64,000 nucleotides of DNA from Corynebacterium zhongnanshanii (GTDB taxonomy: Bacteria; Actinomycetota; Actinomycetes; Mycobacteriales; Mycobacteriaceae): NCBI RefSeq assembly GCF_014490575.1, contig NZ_CP061033.1, positions 1,674,001 through 1,738,000 of the forward strand, given 5' to 3'. A program made the position numbers and the translations under genes. Each line of letters opens with the position of its first letter. Position 1 is the first letter of the stretch. The notes beneath the pieces are model-generated. The model saw only the letters and a program-made list of their open reading frames with translations, did no database searches and was not told the origin of the DNA. This document shows positions 27,561 to 35,438 of the stretch, one piece after another.

Positions 27561-28203
27561 GGCTGTCCAGGTCGATGTTGCGTGGGCCGTAGAGACGATC
27601 GCCGGCGTCGCCTAAACCGGGAACGATGTAGGCGGCGTCGTCCAGAGACGGATCAATGGTGGCGGTGACCAATTTTTTGACGGGCAAGCCGGAGTTCGTC
27701 AGCGCGTCCACCCCTGGCTGCGCCGAGACCATGCAGATGCAGGTGATATCGTCGGCGCCACGTTGAACCAGCAGACGGATCGCATGCAGCAGGGAGCCCC
27801 CCGTGGCCAGCATCGGGTCGACGAGGAAGACCGGCTGGCCGCTTAAGTCCTCCGGCAGCGCCTCGAGGTACGGGACGGGCTCGTGGGTGTGTTCGTCGCG
27901 GGCGAGGCCGATGAAGCCCACCTGGGCGTCGGGGATCATGGAGAGGGCGGGATCGACCATGCCCAGCCCGGCGCGGATGACGGGCACGATGATCGGCGGT
28001 GTGTTCAGGCGGGTGCCGCTGGCGGTGGCGACGGGTGTGTCGACGGGGAATGTGTCCACAGCCAGGTCCGCGGCCGCCTCGTAGATCAGCATCGCGCCCA
28101 GGTCTTTGAGCGCGGCACGGAAGGCGGCGTTATCGCTGCGCTTGTCGCGCATGAGCGTGAGGCGGGAGGCCACCAGAGGGTGTGTGATGACGTGAATGTC
28201 CAT
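27553..28203 (-). CDS. upp: Uracil phosphoribosyltransferase
   Basis: 216 residues. PRPP-binding loop [15 protein letters not shown]-terminal [15 protein letters not shown], and a uracil-binding C-terminus ([15 protein letters not shown]). It makes UMP from uracil and PRPP for pyrimidine salvage. It ends convergently inside the end of the phosphohexomutase gene. Confidence 0.97.
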   Translation of the reverse strand: MDIHVITHPLVASRLTLMRDKRSDNAAFRAALKDLGAMLIYEAAADLAVDTFPVDTPVATASGTRLNTPPIIVPVIRAGLGMVDPALSMIPDAQVGFIGLARDEHTHEPVPYLEALPEDLSGQPVFLVDPMLATGGSLLHAIRLLVQRGADDITCICMVSAQPGVDALTNSGLPVKKLVTATIDPSLDDAAYIVPGLGDAGDRLYGPRNIDLDSLT

Positions 28204-28337
28204 GGTTCCTCATCCTACCCACACGGCCTCACACTGCTGTGCCCGAAGAAGGTGTGAGAAGGCGTATCACAAAAGTTTCTGGAAAAAGTTTCGCCTTTCC
28301 GTGAACCTTTTCGGCGCCGCGGGAGTCTAACAAAGGC

Positions 28338-28625
28338 ATGAGTGAGTTTTCTATCGATCAGTCTGTGGTGGATTCGGCGGCGGCCCGCGCGGAGCAGGTG
28401 GCCGAGGCGTTGAGAAGTTCAACACGTCCGCACGCTGAGGTGGTTGCGATACCTCAGGCGTCGAGGTTTGTGACGGCACTGACCAGGGCGTACGAGCGTC
28501 ACCATGCCGCATTGAGGGATCTGGGCGAGCATTATTCGGCCGCCGCGCAGGGTTTGCGGTCGTTGTCCGCGGCCACGTCTGTGCACGACGTCACCCATGC
28601 CACCGCACTGGCCGCCCTAGGATGA
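28338..28625 (+). CDS. Small helical protein, WXG100/ESX-like, partner of NlpC/P60 protein
   Basis: 95 residues, almost entirely helical and Ala-rich. A central turn region (VAIPQASRFVTALTRAYERH) separates two helices, as in WXG100-type or EspC-like proteins exported by type VII secretion, although the WXG motif itself is not present. It has no signal peptide. It ends 7 nt before the NlpC/P60 gene, so the two are coupled. The pairing of a small helical protein with a larger effector is typical of type VII substrates, but no secretion gene is in the window. A leader of 134 bp precedes it. Confidence 0.65.
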   Translation: MSEFSIDQSVVDSAAARAEQVAEALRSSTRPHAEVVAIPQASRFVTALTRAYERHHAALRDLGEHYSAAAQGLRSLSAATSVHDVTHATALAALG

Positions 28626-28632
28626 TCCGCCC

Positions 28633-29577
28633 ATGTTGACGCACCTGGTGGAACCTCTGCTTGCGGCGATCCCGCAACCTTTATCGACGCCGCTGCGCGC
28701 CGTCATTCCCGGCGATGGCGATGTACAGCAGCTGGCGCAGGACGTGCAGCGCATGGCTTCTGATGGGCTGACGGGTATGGCCGCTGAGACGGTGGCGCGA
28801 GCTACGCAGCGCGATGCGCAGCAGTTAATGCAGGCGTGCGCTGCCGGGGAGCTTTTGGACGCGCTGGGTGAACAGGCTCGTGGCGCCGTGCAGGCGGCGA
28901 TCGTGGACATCACGCGGCTGGCGCAGGAGTGTGGGGCGCGGCTGATGCAGGCCGCGGCGGCGTGCGTGGTGTCCTCCCCGGCGGGAGCACACCCCGCAGC
29001 GCTGATGGCGGTGCTCGTGCCGATTGCTCAGGAGCATTATGCCCGGGCGGAGGTGCGGCTGCAGCAGCTGCATGCTGAGCTGGATCACTTGGCTAACAGA
29101 GTGGCGGCTGTGGACATCCCCACGGTGGGCGAGGCGGCGGCGCGGAGCAGGGATCCGGCGGCATCTGCGTCGATGAGCGCGACGGCCGCGCACGGTGGGG
29201 TGGCTGAAGCGGCACACGGTGGGGCGTCGTTGAAAGCACAGGCGGCGGTGGCTGCAGCCAAGAGTGCGCTAGGCACACCGTATCAGTGGGGCGGGAACAC
29301 GCCCGGGGTGGGCATGGACTGCAGCGGGCTCACGCACTGGGCCTATGCGCAGGCGGGAGTGGACATCCCGCGCACCGCAGATGCCCAAGCCGTCGGGCCG
29401 GCGATCCCCCGCGGACAGGTCCAGCCTGGGGACCTGGCAGTGTGGGATGGGCACGTTGCGATGGTGGTGGACAGCGGGCATTTCATTGAGGCCGGCGATC
29501 CCATCCAGATCAGCCCCATCCGGGAAACAAACATGGGCATGAATTTCAAGGGGTTTTATCGGCCTGCTGCACAGTAA
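28633..29577 (+). CDS. NlpC/P60 cysteine peptidase without signal peptide
   Basis: 314 residues. The C-terminal NlpC/P60 domain (about 200-312) has catalytic Cys230 in GMDCSGLTHWAY, His274 in WDGHVAMVV and a third polar residue near His283. Such domains cut D-Glu-type bonds in peptidoglycan stem peptides. The first 165 residues are Ala/Gln-rich helices (LAQDVQRMASDGLTGMAAE), followed by an Ala/Ser linker. There is no N-terminal signal sequence or lipobox, so export must be non-Sec, or the protein acts inside. It is translationally coupled to the small helical protein gene before it, which suggests a type VII-like pair. Confidence 0.88.
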   Translation: MLTHLVEPLLAAIPQPLSTPLRAVIPGDGDVQQLAQDVQRMASDGLTGMAAETVARATQRDAQQLMQACAAGELLDALGEQARGAVQAAIVDITRLAQECGARLMQAAAACVVSSPAGAHPAALMAVLVPIAQEHYARAEVRLQQLHAELDHLANRVAAVDIPTVGEAAARSRDPAASASMSATAAHGGVAEAAHGGASLKAQAAVAAAKSALGTPYQWGGNTPGVGMDCSGLTHWAYAQAGVDIPRTADAQAVGPAIPRGQVQPGDLAVWDGHVAMVVDSGHFIEAGDPIQISPIRETNMGMNFKGFYRPAAQ

Positions 29578-29598
29578 TTCACGGCACAGTAATTCACG
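29569..29598. repeat. Perfect 15-bp tandem duplication at the end of the NlpC/P60 gene
   Basis: GCACAGTAATTCACG occurs twice in direct succession (29569-29583 and 29584-29598). The first copy contains the TAA stop of the hydrolase gene. This looks like a recent slippage duplication; the two copies are identical. Confidence 0.9.
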
Positions 29599-29628
29599 GC
29601 TCACAGAAGCTTTAAGGAAAGGAAACAC

Positions 29629-29805
29629 ATGAACAACAACCACAGGTCACACGGGCGGCACCAGGGAGGACTCGCCCGAATTGTCAGCACACCGGAGAAA
29701 CGGGAGTACCTGGTGGCCCAATTCTTAGGCGAGCAACCCGCCACCGTTCCCCCGGTATTGACGGACGCATTGCGCAGAAAGGACGGCCTGCAGCAAGATA
29801 CGTAG
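29629..29805 (+). CDS. 58-residue basic protein of unknown function
   Basis: ATG 29629 follows a strong AAGGAAAGG ribosome site by 6 nt. The product has a basic, His/Arg-rich start (NNNHRSHGRHQGG), then LARIVSTPEKREYLVAQFLG, a Pro-rich turn and a short polar helix. No signal peptide or membrane segment is seen. It lies between the NlpC/P60 gene and a conserved hypothetical gene in the same direction. It is supported by ribosome site and position rather than by homology. Confidence 0.65.
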   Translation: MNNNHRSHGRHQGGLARIVSTPEKREYLVAQFLGEQPATVPPVLTDALRRKDGLQQDT

Positions 29806-29829
29806 CCGAACCAGGTAAACTTTGAACTT

Positions 29830-31089
29830 ATGGCAGTAGACAAAAATAAGAGGTCATTCGGCAACAGAATCGTTGCACTCGAAATGGAGCTCACCAGCGG
29901 AACCTGGTACACGCTGTGGGCTCCTCAATGGATCGTCCGGGGAGAAAGCTGGCAAGCCTTCCTGGGTGATGATGACCACATTTACGCCTTCGAATCCCCG
30001 GCGCAGCTTTTGGGCTACCTCAATGCGGGCGGCCGCAATGATCTTGCCGAGCACGCGAAGTGGAAAGACTTCTCGCGGAAGCTGGTGGAAAACCTGTCTC
30101 CGGAGAAGTTCACCACCGTGTCCCTTGTGGAGCTGCCTCGCGAATTGGCGAAGCGCCCGGGATACGACTCCACCCTGAAGGTCACCCAAGGCTTCGACCT
30201 GCTGGCCTCCTTCGGCAACGTGCTGGGCATCAGCAGCATTAACAACTGGTTCCACTCCTTCTCTATCCTGCACAACACCCGCCGTGGTGCAGAGCACTAC
30301 GCCTCCAGCAACGGCCTTGAGGAATGGACGGGCGTGGGCCGCACCGTGCTGGACCGCTGGAAGAGCATGACCGCCGAGGTTGTGCCGTTCCTCACCACGC
30401 CGGAGGTCTCTGAGGAGGCTGTGCGGGCGGCGCAGGCGCAACTGGATCAGGTTAAAACGGATCGGGAGGCGAAGGCAGCTGCCGCTGCGGAGAAGGCAAA
30501 CAAGGACAAGGAGAAGCAGGCGGAAGCCACGGATCCTTATGATTCCACCCTGTGGGCCCAATCCGGCATCGACCCTATCCGCGTGAGCCTCAATGGCCAA
30601 TACGTCTACACTCTGCGCACCTACGTGGGCAACCGACCTGTGTTCCTGGGCCACAACGGGGAGATCTTCACCTTCCCGAACTCCCGCTCCCTTGTCCGTT
30701 GGATCATCGACGCCCCGCAGCACGACCTTGAGGAACTCGCCACATGGGGGGACCTGGTTACCGCGGCTAATGCGGGCGAGCTGGAGATCAAGGTCCACGA
30801 TACGAACCAGTATGCGTTCACCGGGCTGCGCCAGGACATTGGCAAGAACGTGGACGAGGTGGACACCGATCAGCTGTCCCGTGCATACGAGCTGCTCGCG
30901 GATGCGGCTGACTGGGCGCAGGACGATGGTGTGAACAAGGTGCTGCTGGCCTACCCACGGTTGCAGAACTACTTGGCCTACATGCTGGGTTCCCCGTCCT
31001 CCACTACTCCTTCGGCTCCTTTCGATGAGGAGGCCAAGGGCTGGCAGGCTTTGGAAGAGGGTTTGATCCGCCGCTTCTCGAAGTTCTAG
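29830..31089 (+). CDS. Conserved hypothetical protein with internal domain duplication
   Basis: 419 residues, soluble. Two related modules are visible. Residues about 26-80 contain WYTLW, AFLGDDDHIYAFESPAQLL, then DLAEHAKW. Residues about 258-310 contain YVYTLRTYVG, FLGHNGEIFTFPNSRSLVRW, then DLEELATW. They are separated by a helical middle and a charged Ala/Lys coiled-coil segment (about 193-235). This looks like an ancient tandem duplication. The sequence suggests a cytosolic actinobacterial protein of unknown role; no catalytic motif is recognised. It starts 24 nt after the small gene. Confidence 0.85.
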   Translation: MAVDKNKRSFGNRIVALEMELTSGTWYTLWAPQWIVRGESWQAFLGDDDHIYAFESPAQLLGYLNAGGRNDLAEHAKWKDFSRKLVENLSPEKFTTVSLVELPRELAKRPGYDSTLKVTQGFDLLASFGNVLGISSINNWFHSFSILHNTRRGAEHYASSNGLEEWTGVGRTVLDRWKSMTAEVVPFLTTPEVSEEAVRAAQAQLDQVKTDREAKAAAAAEKANKDKEKQAEATDPYDSTLWAQSGIDPIRVSLNGQYVYTLRTYVGNRPVFLGHNGEIFTFPNSRSLVRWIIDAPQHDLEELATWGDLVTAANAGELEIKVHDTNQYAFTGLRQDIGKNVDEVDTDQLSRAYELLADAADWAQDDGVNKVLLAYPRLQNYLAYMLGSPSSTTPSAPFDEEAKGWQALEEGLIRRFSKF

Positions 31090-31168
31090 GGCTGGTGGCG
31101 GCTGTTCTGGTCGCTGCGCGTTGAGCGGCCAATGCTGCCAGCACAGAAAGCACAAACAACACGAAGGA

Positions 31169-31203
31169 GGGCCTCCCCGGATAGTTCGGGGAGGCCCTTC
31201 TTC
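31169..31203. terminator. Strong hairpin terminator between convergent genes
   Basis: GGGCCTCCCCG (31169-31179) pairs perfectly with CGGGGAGGCCC (31187-31197) around a 7-nt loop, followed by TTCTTCT. On the minus strand the hairpin is followed by TCCTTCG, so it may serve both the hypothetical gene ending at 31089 and the minus-strand gene ending at 31245. The rest of the 155-bp gap holds nothing else I can identify. Confidence 0.8.
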
Positions 31204-31244
31204 TGTGTAGCTTGTGTATTCCTAGAAGTTGTGTCCTCTAGTGG

Positions 31245-32246
31245 CTATGCCCACGGGTTCTTGTTGTTGTCTTCCTCGGAGTCGTCCTCCAGGGAAGCCC
31301 ATGGATTGGCATCGTCGTCGCTGGAATCTGCAGCAGTGTTGCCCTGTACGGCTTCCGATGTCTCTGCCAGTGCCTCTGCCTCGACACCAGACTCAGATGC
31401 CGCAGGGTTCTGTGCGGCCTGGTTCTGAGATGGCCAGGAGCTGTTCACTTCCGTCTCTGCGGCGGCAGGAGCCGCGTTCATCTGAGGCTGCTGAGGCTGT
31501 GGAGCTGGCGCCCAGCCGGGGTATTGATTCTGCTGAGGAGCTTGTGTCCATGCGGCAGACTGTCCCTGCGACGCTCCGCTCAGTCCGGGACGGAGAAAGT
31601 AGAAATAACCTCCGATAATCAACGCCAGGAAGATCCATGTAAATATCAATCCAACACCTGGAACAATCTTGGGAATATCAGGATCCGATAACGCCCGCCA
31701 TGTCAGAATATACAGGAACGAACTCACCACCAGATACGCAATGATAGCGACCGCCCCCAAGCGGACGGCGCGCTTAAAATGCACATCGAAAAAGCATAAG
31801 ATGACGGAAAGAATCATCACCAGCAAGAGAGCTGTGGTGTAAATACCGAGAGGCTTAACGGGAATATTGGCAGATTTTCCGCCAGCCACTGAACTAACAT
31901 ATTGTAAGGCACCATTTCCCTTAAACAGCATTCCCGATTGAGTCTCATCGACAACCTTGACCCATGTGAGGAATCTCAGCCCCCAGAGTACAAGCACGAC
32001 GAACGCCATAGACACAGCATAGAGCTGCTTATTGGACATTGCGGAGATCTTTTCCCTTGCACCCGCCGATGACATCTGACCATTAGGCGCATTAAAGGGG
32101 GCTTGCCCGTAGGGAGTTTGGCCGAAGCCAGGTTGCGTATACTGAGGCTGCGCAAACCCAGACTGCCCATATAGCGCTTGCCCGTTGGGCGCCTGCCCCT
32201 GAGAGAACTGACCATTGGGCTGGAATGGTTGTTGTGGAGTCGACAT
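31245..32246 (-). CDS. Q/G/P-rich four-helix membrane protein (paralogue 1)
   Basis: 333 residues from ATG 32246, preceded by AGGAAACAGGAAAC; the longer frame upstream overlaps the neighbouring gene without a ribosome site. Residues 1-60 are Q/G/P/F/Y-rich (GQTPYGQAPFNAPNGQ). Four membrane helices follow (about 76-97, 134-153, 161-182, 198-218), then a long Q/P/A tail ending in an acidic segment and NPWA. The segment after helix 1 (RFLTWVKVV) matches its neighbour (HFFTWIEVI), so the two are diverged paralogues. GC content is clearly lower than in flanking genes. No known family was recognised; extracellular or cytosolic scaffolding by the low-complexity arms is speculation. Confidence 0.8.
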   Translation of the reverse strand: MSTPQQPFQPNGQFSQGQAPNGQALYGQSGFAQPQYTQPGFGQTPYGQAPFNAPNGQMSSAGAREKISAMSNKQLYAVSMAFVVLVLWGLRFLTWVKVVDETQSGMLFKGNGALQYVSSVAGGKSANIPVKPLGIYTTALLLVMILSVILCFFDVHFKRAVRLGAVAIIAYLVVSSFLYILTWRALSDPDIPKIVPGVGLIFTWIFLALIIGGYFYFLRPGLSGASQGQSAAWTQAPQQNQYPGWAPAPQPQQPQMNAAPAAAETEVNSSWPSQNQAAQNPAASESGVEAEALAETSEAVQGNTAADSSDDDANPWASLEDDSEEDNNKNPWA

Positions 32247-32266
32247 GTTTCCTGTTTCCTCTCTTC

Positions 32267-33292
32267 CTAATTCTGACCGGGAGCAGAGGAATCTGGTTGA
32301 GATCCCCATTGCTGAACGGATTGTGCACTATCAGGCTGAGTCCACGACGTCATGGGCTGCGCAGGCGCTTGACTACTCGACGAATGATCTTCCTTCGTGA
32401 CCCGGACAAAAAGAAACACACTCAGGGCGAAGAGAGCTACAGCAATAACAACAGCAAACCAGTAGACTCCAGTAACACTCACAACTTTGTCAGCTGAAAT
32501 CGAACCAAGATCATCACCAGTTATTACACTTATAACATCTACAAATTCTTCAAGATTACCAAAGGAAGCCTTAAGAGCCAACGCCCCTAAAGTAGTCCAG
32601 TACAAGCCAAGCATAGAACCAACGAGAGCAAGGAACCCTGCGAGTTTTTGCTTTTCTACGGACGTAAACAAAAAACTAGCACACAGCAAAATAATCACTG
32701 CAGAAAGCGGAACAAGGATTGCTATGAGACTTGTTATCCACTGAGTCTCCAATAGGTTCTTTTGAAGAAACGACGCTGCACCCAAGCCGTTGAAAGACAC
32801 GCGAGATTTTTCGTGATCTTCAGTTACGATCACTTCAATCCATGTAAAAAAGTGCAGAATCGAAAAAATAATGGTTCCGACCAGCAATGGAAGGAAACCC
32901 CAGGTCTGCAGGGGTACCGAACTCAGGCCGGCGCTTAGTTTTGCCGCTTGCTGAGAGGCCTGGTCAAAGGCATTGGGGCCCTGTTGCTGGAAACCTTGCT
33001 GAGGTTGCTGACCATACGGCTGCTGCTGGAAGCCCTGTGGAGCTTGACCATACTGCTGCTGCGGTTGCTGGAAACCCTGTTGTTGGAAGCTCTGCTGCGG
33101 CTGCTGACCATACTGTTGCTGGAAGCCTTGCTGCGGAGCCTGACCGTACGGCTGCTGGTAGCCCTGCGGTGGCTGACCATACTGCTGGTAACCCTGCTGC
33201 TCAGGCGGCTGTGGCGACTGCTGCTGACCCGGAGTCTGCTGTGGATCAGCAGCCCCCGAGCCCTGCACATTGTCATCAGAAGGAGTAGTCAT
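32267..33292 (-). CDS. Q/Y/P-rich four-helix membrane protein (paralogue 2)
   Basis: 341 residues, 20 nt before its paralogue. Residues 20-105 consist of irregular repeats built from units such as YGQAPQQGFQQQ and YGQQPQQSFQQ: a low-complexity, prion-like arm with aromatic spacers. Four membrane helices follow (about 131-152, 186-208, 217-240, 271-298), and a short Ser/Gln tail. The membrane part is encoded by AT-rich DNA, while the repeat arm reflects CAG/CTG-type codons. The repeat DNA itself could expand or contract by slippage. Function unknown; with the neighbouring single-pass protein it forms a three-gene set sharing Q/Y/P-rich arms. Confidence 0.82.
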   Translation of the reverse strand: MTTPSDDNVQGSGAADPQQTPGQQQSPQPPEQQGYQQYGQPPQGYQQPYGQAPQQGFQQQYGQQPQQSFQQQGFQQPQQQYGQAPQGFQQQPYGQQPQQGFQQQGPNAFDQASQQAAKLSAGLSSVPLQTWGFLPLLVGTIIFSILHFFTWIEVIVTEDHEKSRVSFNGLGAASFLQKNLLETQWITSLIAILVPLSAVIILLCASFLFTSVEKQKLAGFLALVGSMLGLYWTTLGALALKASFGNLEEFVDVISVITGDDLGSISADKVVSVTGVYWFAVVIAVALFALSVFLFVRVTKEDHSSSSQAPAQPMTSWTQPDSAQSVQQWGSQPDSSAPGQN

Positions 33293-33345
33293 GTGTGGCT
33301 TGTCCTTATCTCTTTCATTCCTCGTGGCGTGAATGTTTATACATG

Positions 33346-33378
33346 GTGCGCTTAGCGAAGATACTGCGATAAGCGCAC
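33346..33378. repeat. Inverted repeat between the Q-rich genes
   Basis: GTGCGCTTA (33346-33354) and TAAGCGCAC (33370-33378) are perfect 9-bp arms around a 15-nt loop, upstream of paralogue 2 and downstream of the J-like gene. It has no T-run in either direction, so an operator is more likely than a terminator. Confidence 0.6.
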
Positions 33379-33433
33379 GTGCTGTGGTTAACGTAGATGA
33401 TGTGTGAAGCGTGATACCTATTTACGCAGATGC

Positions 33434-34396
33434 TTACTTACACAAAGGCAGCTGCAGTCGCAGCGTCTCTGCGTCGTTTCCGGTGATCAACAGCGCCAGA
33501 TCATTCTGGTCCGTCGGCCACACGGCATATGTGGGCTTGGAGTTTCCCTGCACTTCCGCGGACTTCGCTGTGCACTTGCCGTTGTCCAGGGTCTCAACAT
33601 CCTCGGTCGGCAGGTACTTCTCCCGGTCTTGCGCGGAATCGAACTGGACCACGCTCAAGACCGTGTCCTTATCTCCGCACAGGATCTTGCCGGTCTGATC
33701 CCTGTCAGGATCCGCACCTTGGCACTTCAGCCCATGCCAGCCCTTCGCGTTCTGACGCTCACTCACCAGCTTGGGGAACGCTTCCTTCAGTTCCTGCTGC
33801 GTGCCCTTCCACTCCGGGGAGAGCACGAAGAAGTACACTGCCGTCCCCGCGCCACCGAGCGCCAGCAACGTCACCAGAAGAATTGCGGCGATCAGCCCGC
33901 CCTTTTTCTTCTTCGGCTGCTCTTGAGGCTGCTGATACTGCGCCTGGTAACCCTGCTGCGCACCATAGCCGTAGCCCTGCTGCGGGTCCGGCTGCTGCAA
34001 TGTAGGCGGAGCCTGCCGATACTGTGGCGGTTCCGGCTGCGGCTTCTGATTCCGCGGCGTCACGACGGGAATCTCGCCAGTGTCCGTGCTGGAGCTTGCC
34101 TCTGCACTGGAGCCGCTACCCGGCGTGGGCATCTCAGCCAGCTTCTTCAAGTCCCGCACGGTCACGTCGGAGGCCTGGGGGTCGGAGAGTTTGGCGTCGT
34201 ACATTGTACGTTTACGGTCGTTACCCAGCACCTCGCGGGCGATGTCCAGCTCGGCCTTGCCGCCCTTATTCGGGTACGTCCCGGACGCCAACATCGCATC
34301 AATCGCAGCCCGCAGAGAGTCACTGGATTCGGTGGAGCTTAACCCTAAACTCCGATACAGGTCATAATGTGCCACTACATCACCTCGCTTGAACAT
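33434..34396 (-). CDS. Single-pass membrane protein with degenerate J-like N-terminus and Q/Y/P linker
   Basis: 320 residues from ATG 34396; the frame extends far upstream but that part lies in a structured non-coding stretch. Residues 9-70 (YDLYRSLGLSS, LDIAREVLGNDRKRTMYDAK) resemble a J-domain in the first and last helices, but the HPD motif is missing. A Ser/Thr-rich part and a Q/P/Y-rich linker (117-161, e.g. QQGYGYGAQQGYQAQYQQ) lead to KKKK and one membrane helix (167-191). The C-terminal 130 residues are presumably external and contain four Cys (positions in LKCQ, ILCG, GKCT, PLCK), enough for two disulfides. Function unknown. Confidence 0.8.
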   Translation of the reverse strand: MFKRGDVVAHYDLYRSLGLSSTESSDSLRAAIDAMLASGTYPNKGGKAELDIAREVLGNDRKRTMYDAKLSDPQASDVTVRDLKKLAEMPTPGSGSSAEASSSTDTGEIPVVTPRNQKPQPEPPQYRQAPPTLQQPDPQQGYGYGAQQGYQAQYQQPQEQPKKKKGGLIAAILLVTLLALGGAGTAVYFFVLSPEWKGTQQELKEAFPKLVSERQNAKGWHGLKCQGADPDRDQTGKILCGDKDTVLSVVQFDSAQDREKYLPTEDVETLDNGKCTAKSAEVQGNSKPTYAVWPTDQNDLALLITGNDAETLRLQLPLCK

Positions 34397-34622
34397 CACA
34401 CACAACATCCTGAGAAAACGCTCAGAATGTTGCAATTCTTTCACAGCATAGCCCGCCGGCGGTCCCCGCACCGCCCCTTTGGGGATCCCTCCCCTCAATA
34501 AGGTGTGGCTAACACGGCGAGGAGTAAGCCACCTCGTTCTTAAGGATCCGAGCATTACCCCCCACCGGTCACCGCCGCAGCAGCACACAATCCGGCGATA
34601 TCGTCACCGAAATCCACTACGG
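34397..34622. other. Structured non-coding stretch upstream of the J-like gene
   Basis: 226 bp between the ribose-type ABC operon and the J-like gene, both minus. It contains CCGCCGGCGG (34453-34462, perfect palindrome) and CCCCTTTGGGG (34474-34484). Two mutually exclusive pairings share bases 34532-34534: AGGTgtGGCT with AGCCACCT (34501-34510 / 34527-34534), and CGAGG with CCTCG (34518-34522 / 34532-34536). It may be a structured leader or the end of the ABC transcript. No ribosome site or gene was found in it. Confidence 0.4.
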
Positions 34623-35438
34623 CTAGTGTTCTAGTTCGTGGGACAAAGTATCCAATTCCCCGCCGCCGGCCATCTCCAGGGTGAGCTGCTCCAGGGTCAC
34701 GTCGGTGTAGCTGGCGTCCAGCGTCTGGCGGCCCATATTTAATAGCACGAAATGGTGCCCCACCAGATGGGCATGGTGCGGGTTGTGGGTGATGAGGATG
34801 ACGGCCACGCCGCGATCCGCCGCGGCCTTCACAAACCGCAGCACCATGCCGGATTGCTTCACGCCGAGCGCCGCGGTGGGCTCATCCAGGATCAGCACCC
34901 GCGCGCCGAAGTACAAGGCGCGGGCGATCGCTACCACCTGGCGCTGGCCGCCGGACAGGTTCGCGATCTCCATGTCCACGTTGGGAAGGTCGATGCCCAT
35001 CTTCTTCAGCTCGTCGGCGGCAATGCGGCGCATCTGATCGGCCTTGAGAGTTCCGAAGCGGCCGGTGAGTTCCTGGCCGAGGAAGAAATTGCGCCACACG
35101 GACATCTGCCCCACCACCGCCAGGTCCTGGTAAACCGTGGCGATTCCGCGGTCCAGGGAATCTTTCGGACTCTTAAAGTGGACTTCTTCTCCATCCACCA
35201 GAAGCTGGCCCGCGCTGTGGGGGTGGCGGCCGGCCAGGATTTTAATCAGCGTGGATTTACCCGCGCCGTTATCTCCCAGCACGCACGTCACCTGGCCGGG
35301 AATAATAGTGAGATTAATGTCCTTCAGGATTGAGATATCCCCATAAGCTTTATCCACGCCCACTAGTTGGACAATGGCCTCGGAGTTCGCGGATGCTGCC
35401 TCTGGGTTGGCGGGCGCTGCCGTGTTGTGGTCACTCAT
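34623..35438 (-). CDS. Ribose-type (CUT2) ABC transporter ATPase, half-size
   Basis: 271 residues: Walker A (GDNGAGKST), Q-loop (ATVYQDLAVVGQ), signature (NLSGGQRQVVAIARA), Walker B (RVLILDEPTAALG) and switch His (LITHNPHHAH). CUT2 ATPases such as RbsA usually have two fused ATPase domains (about 500 residues). This has one, like the Frc (fructose) type. It starts with a 4-nt overlap with the permease stop. It energises uptake of the sugar or nucleoside captured by the lipoprotein encoded first in the operon. Confidence 0.92.
   Translation of the reverse strand: MSDHNTAAPANPEAASANSEAIVQLVGVDKAYGDISILKDINLTIIPGQVTCVLGDNGAGKSTLIKILAGRHPHSAGQLLVDGEEVHFKSPKDSLDRGIATVYQDLAVVGQMSVWRNFFLGQELTGRFGTLKADQMRRIAADELKKMGIDLPNVDMEIANLSGGQRQVVAIARALYFGARVLILDEPTAALGVKQSGMVLRFVKAAADRGVAVILITHNPHHAHLVGHHFVLLNMGRQTLDASYTDVTLEQLTLEMAGGGELDTLSHELEH

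Noticed and set aside
32975..33235. Regular short DNA repeats resembling a CRISPR or satellite array
   Set aside because: They are in frame and encode the Q/Y/P-rich arm; there are no spacers of constant length.
33346..33378. Inverted repeat as an intrinsic terminator for the J-like gene
   Set aside because: The loop is long (15 nt) and no T-run follows on the minus strand; listed as a plain inverted repeat instead.
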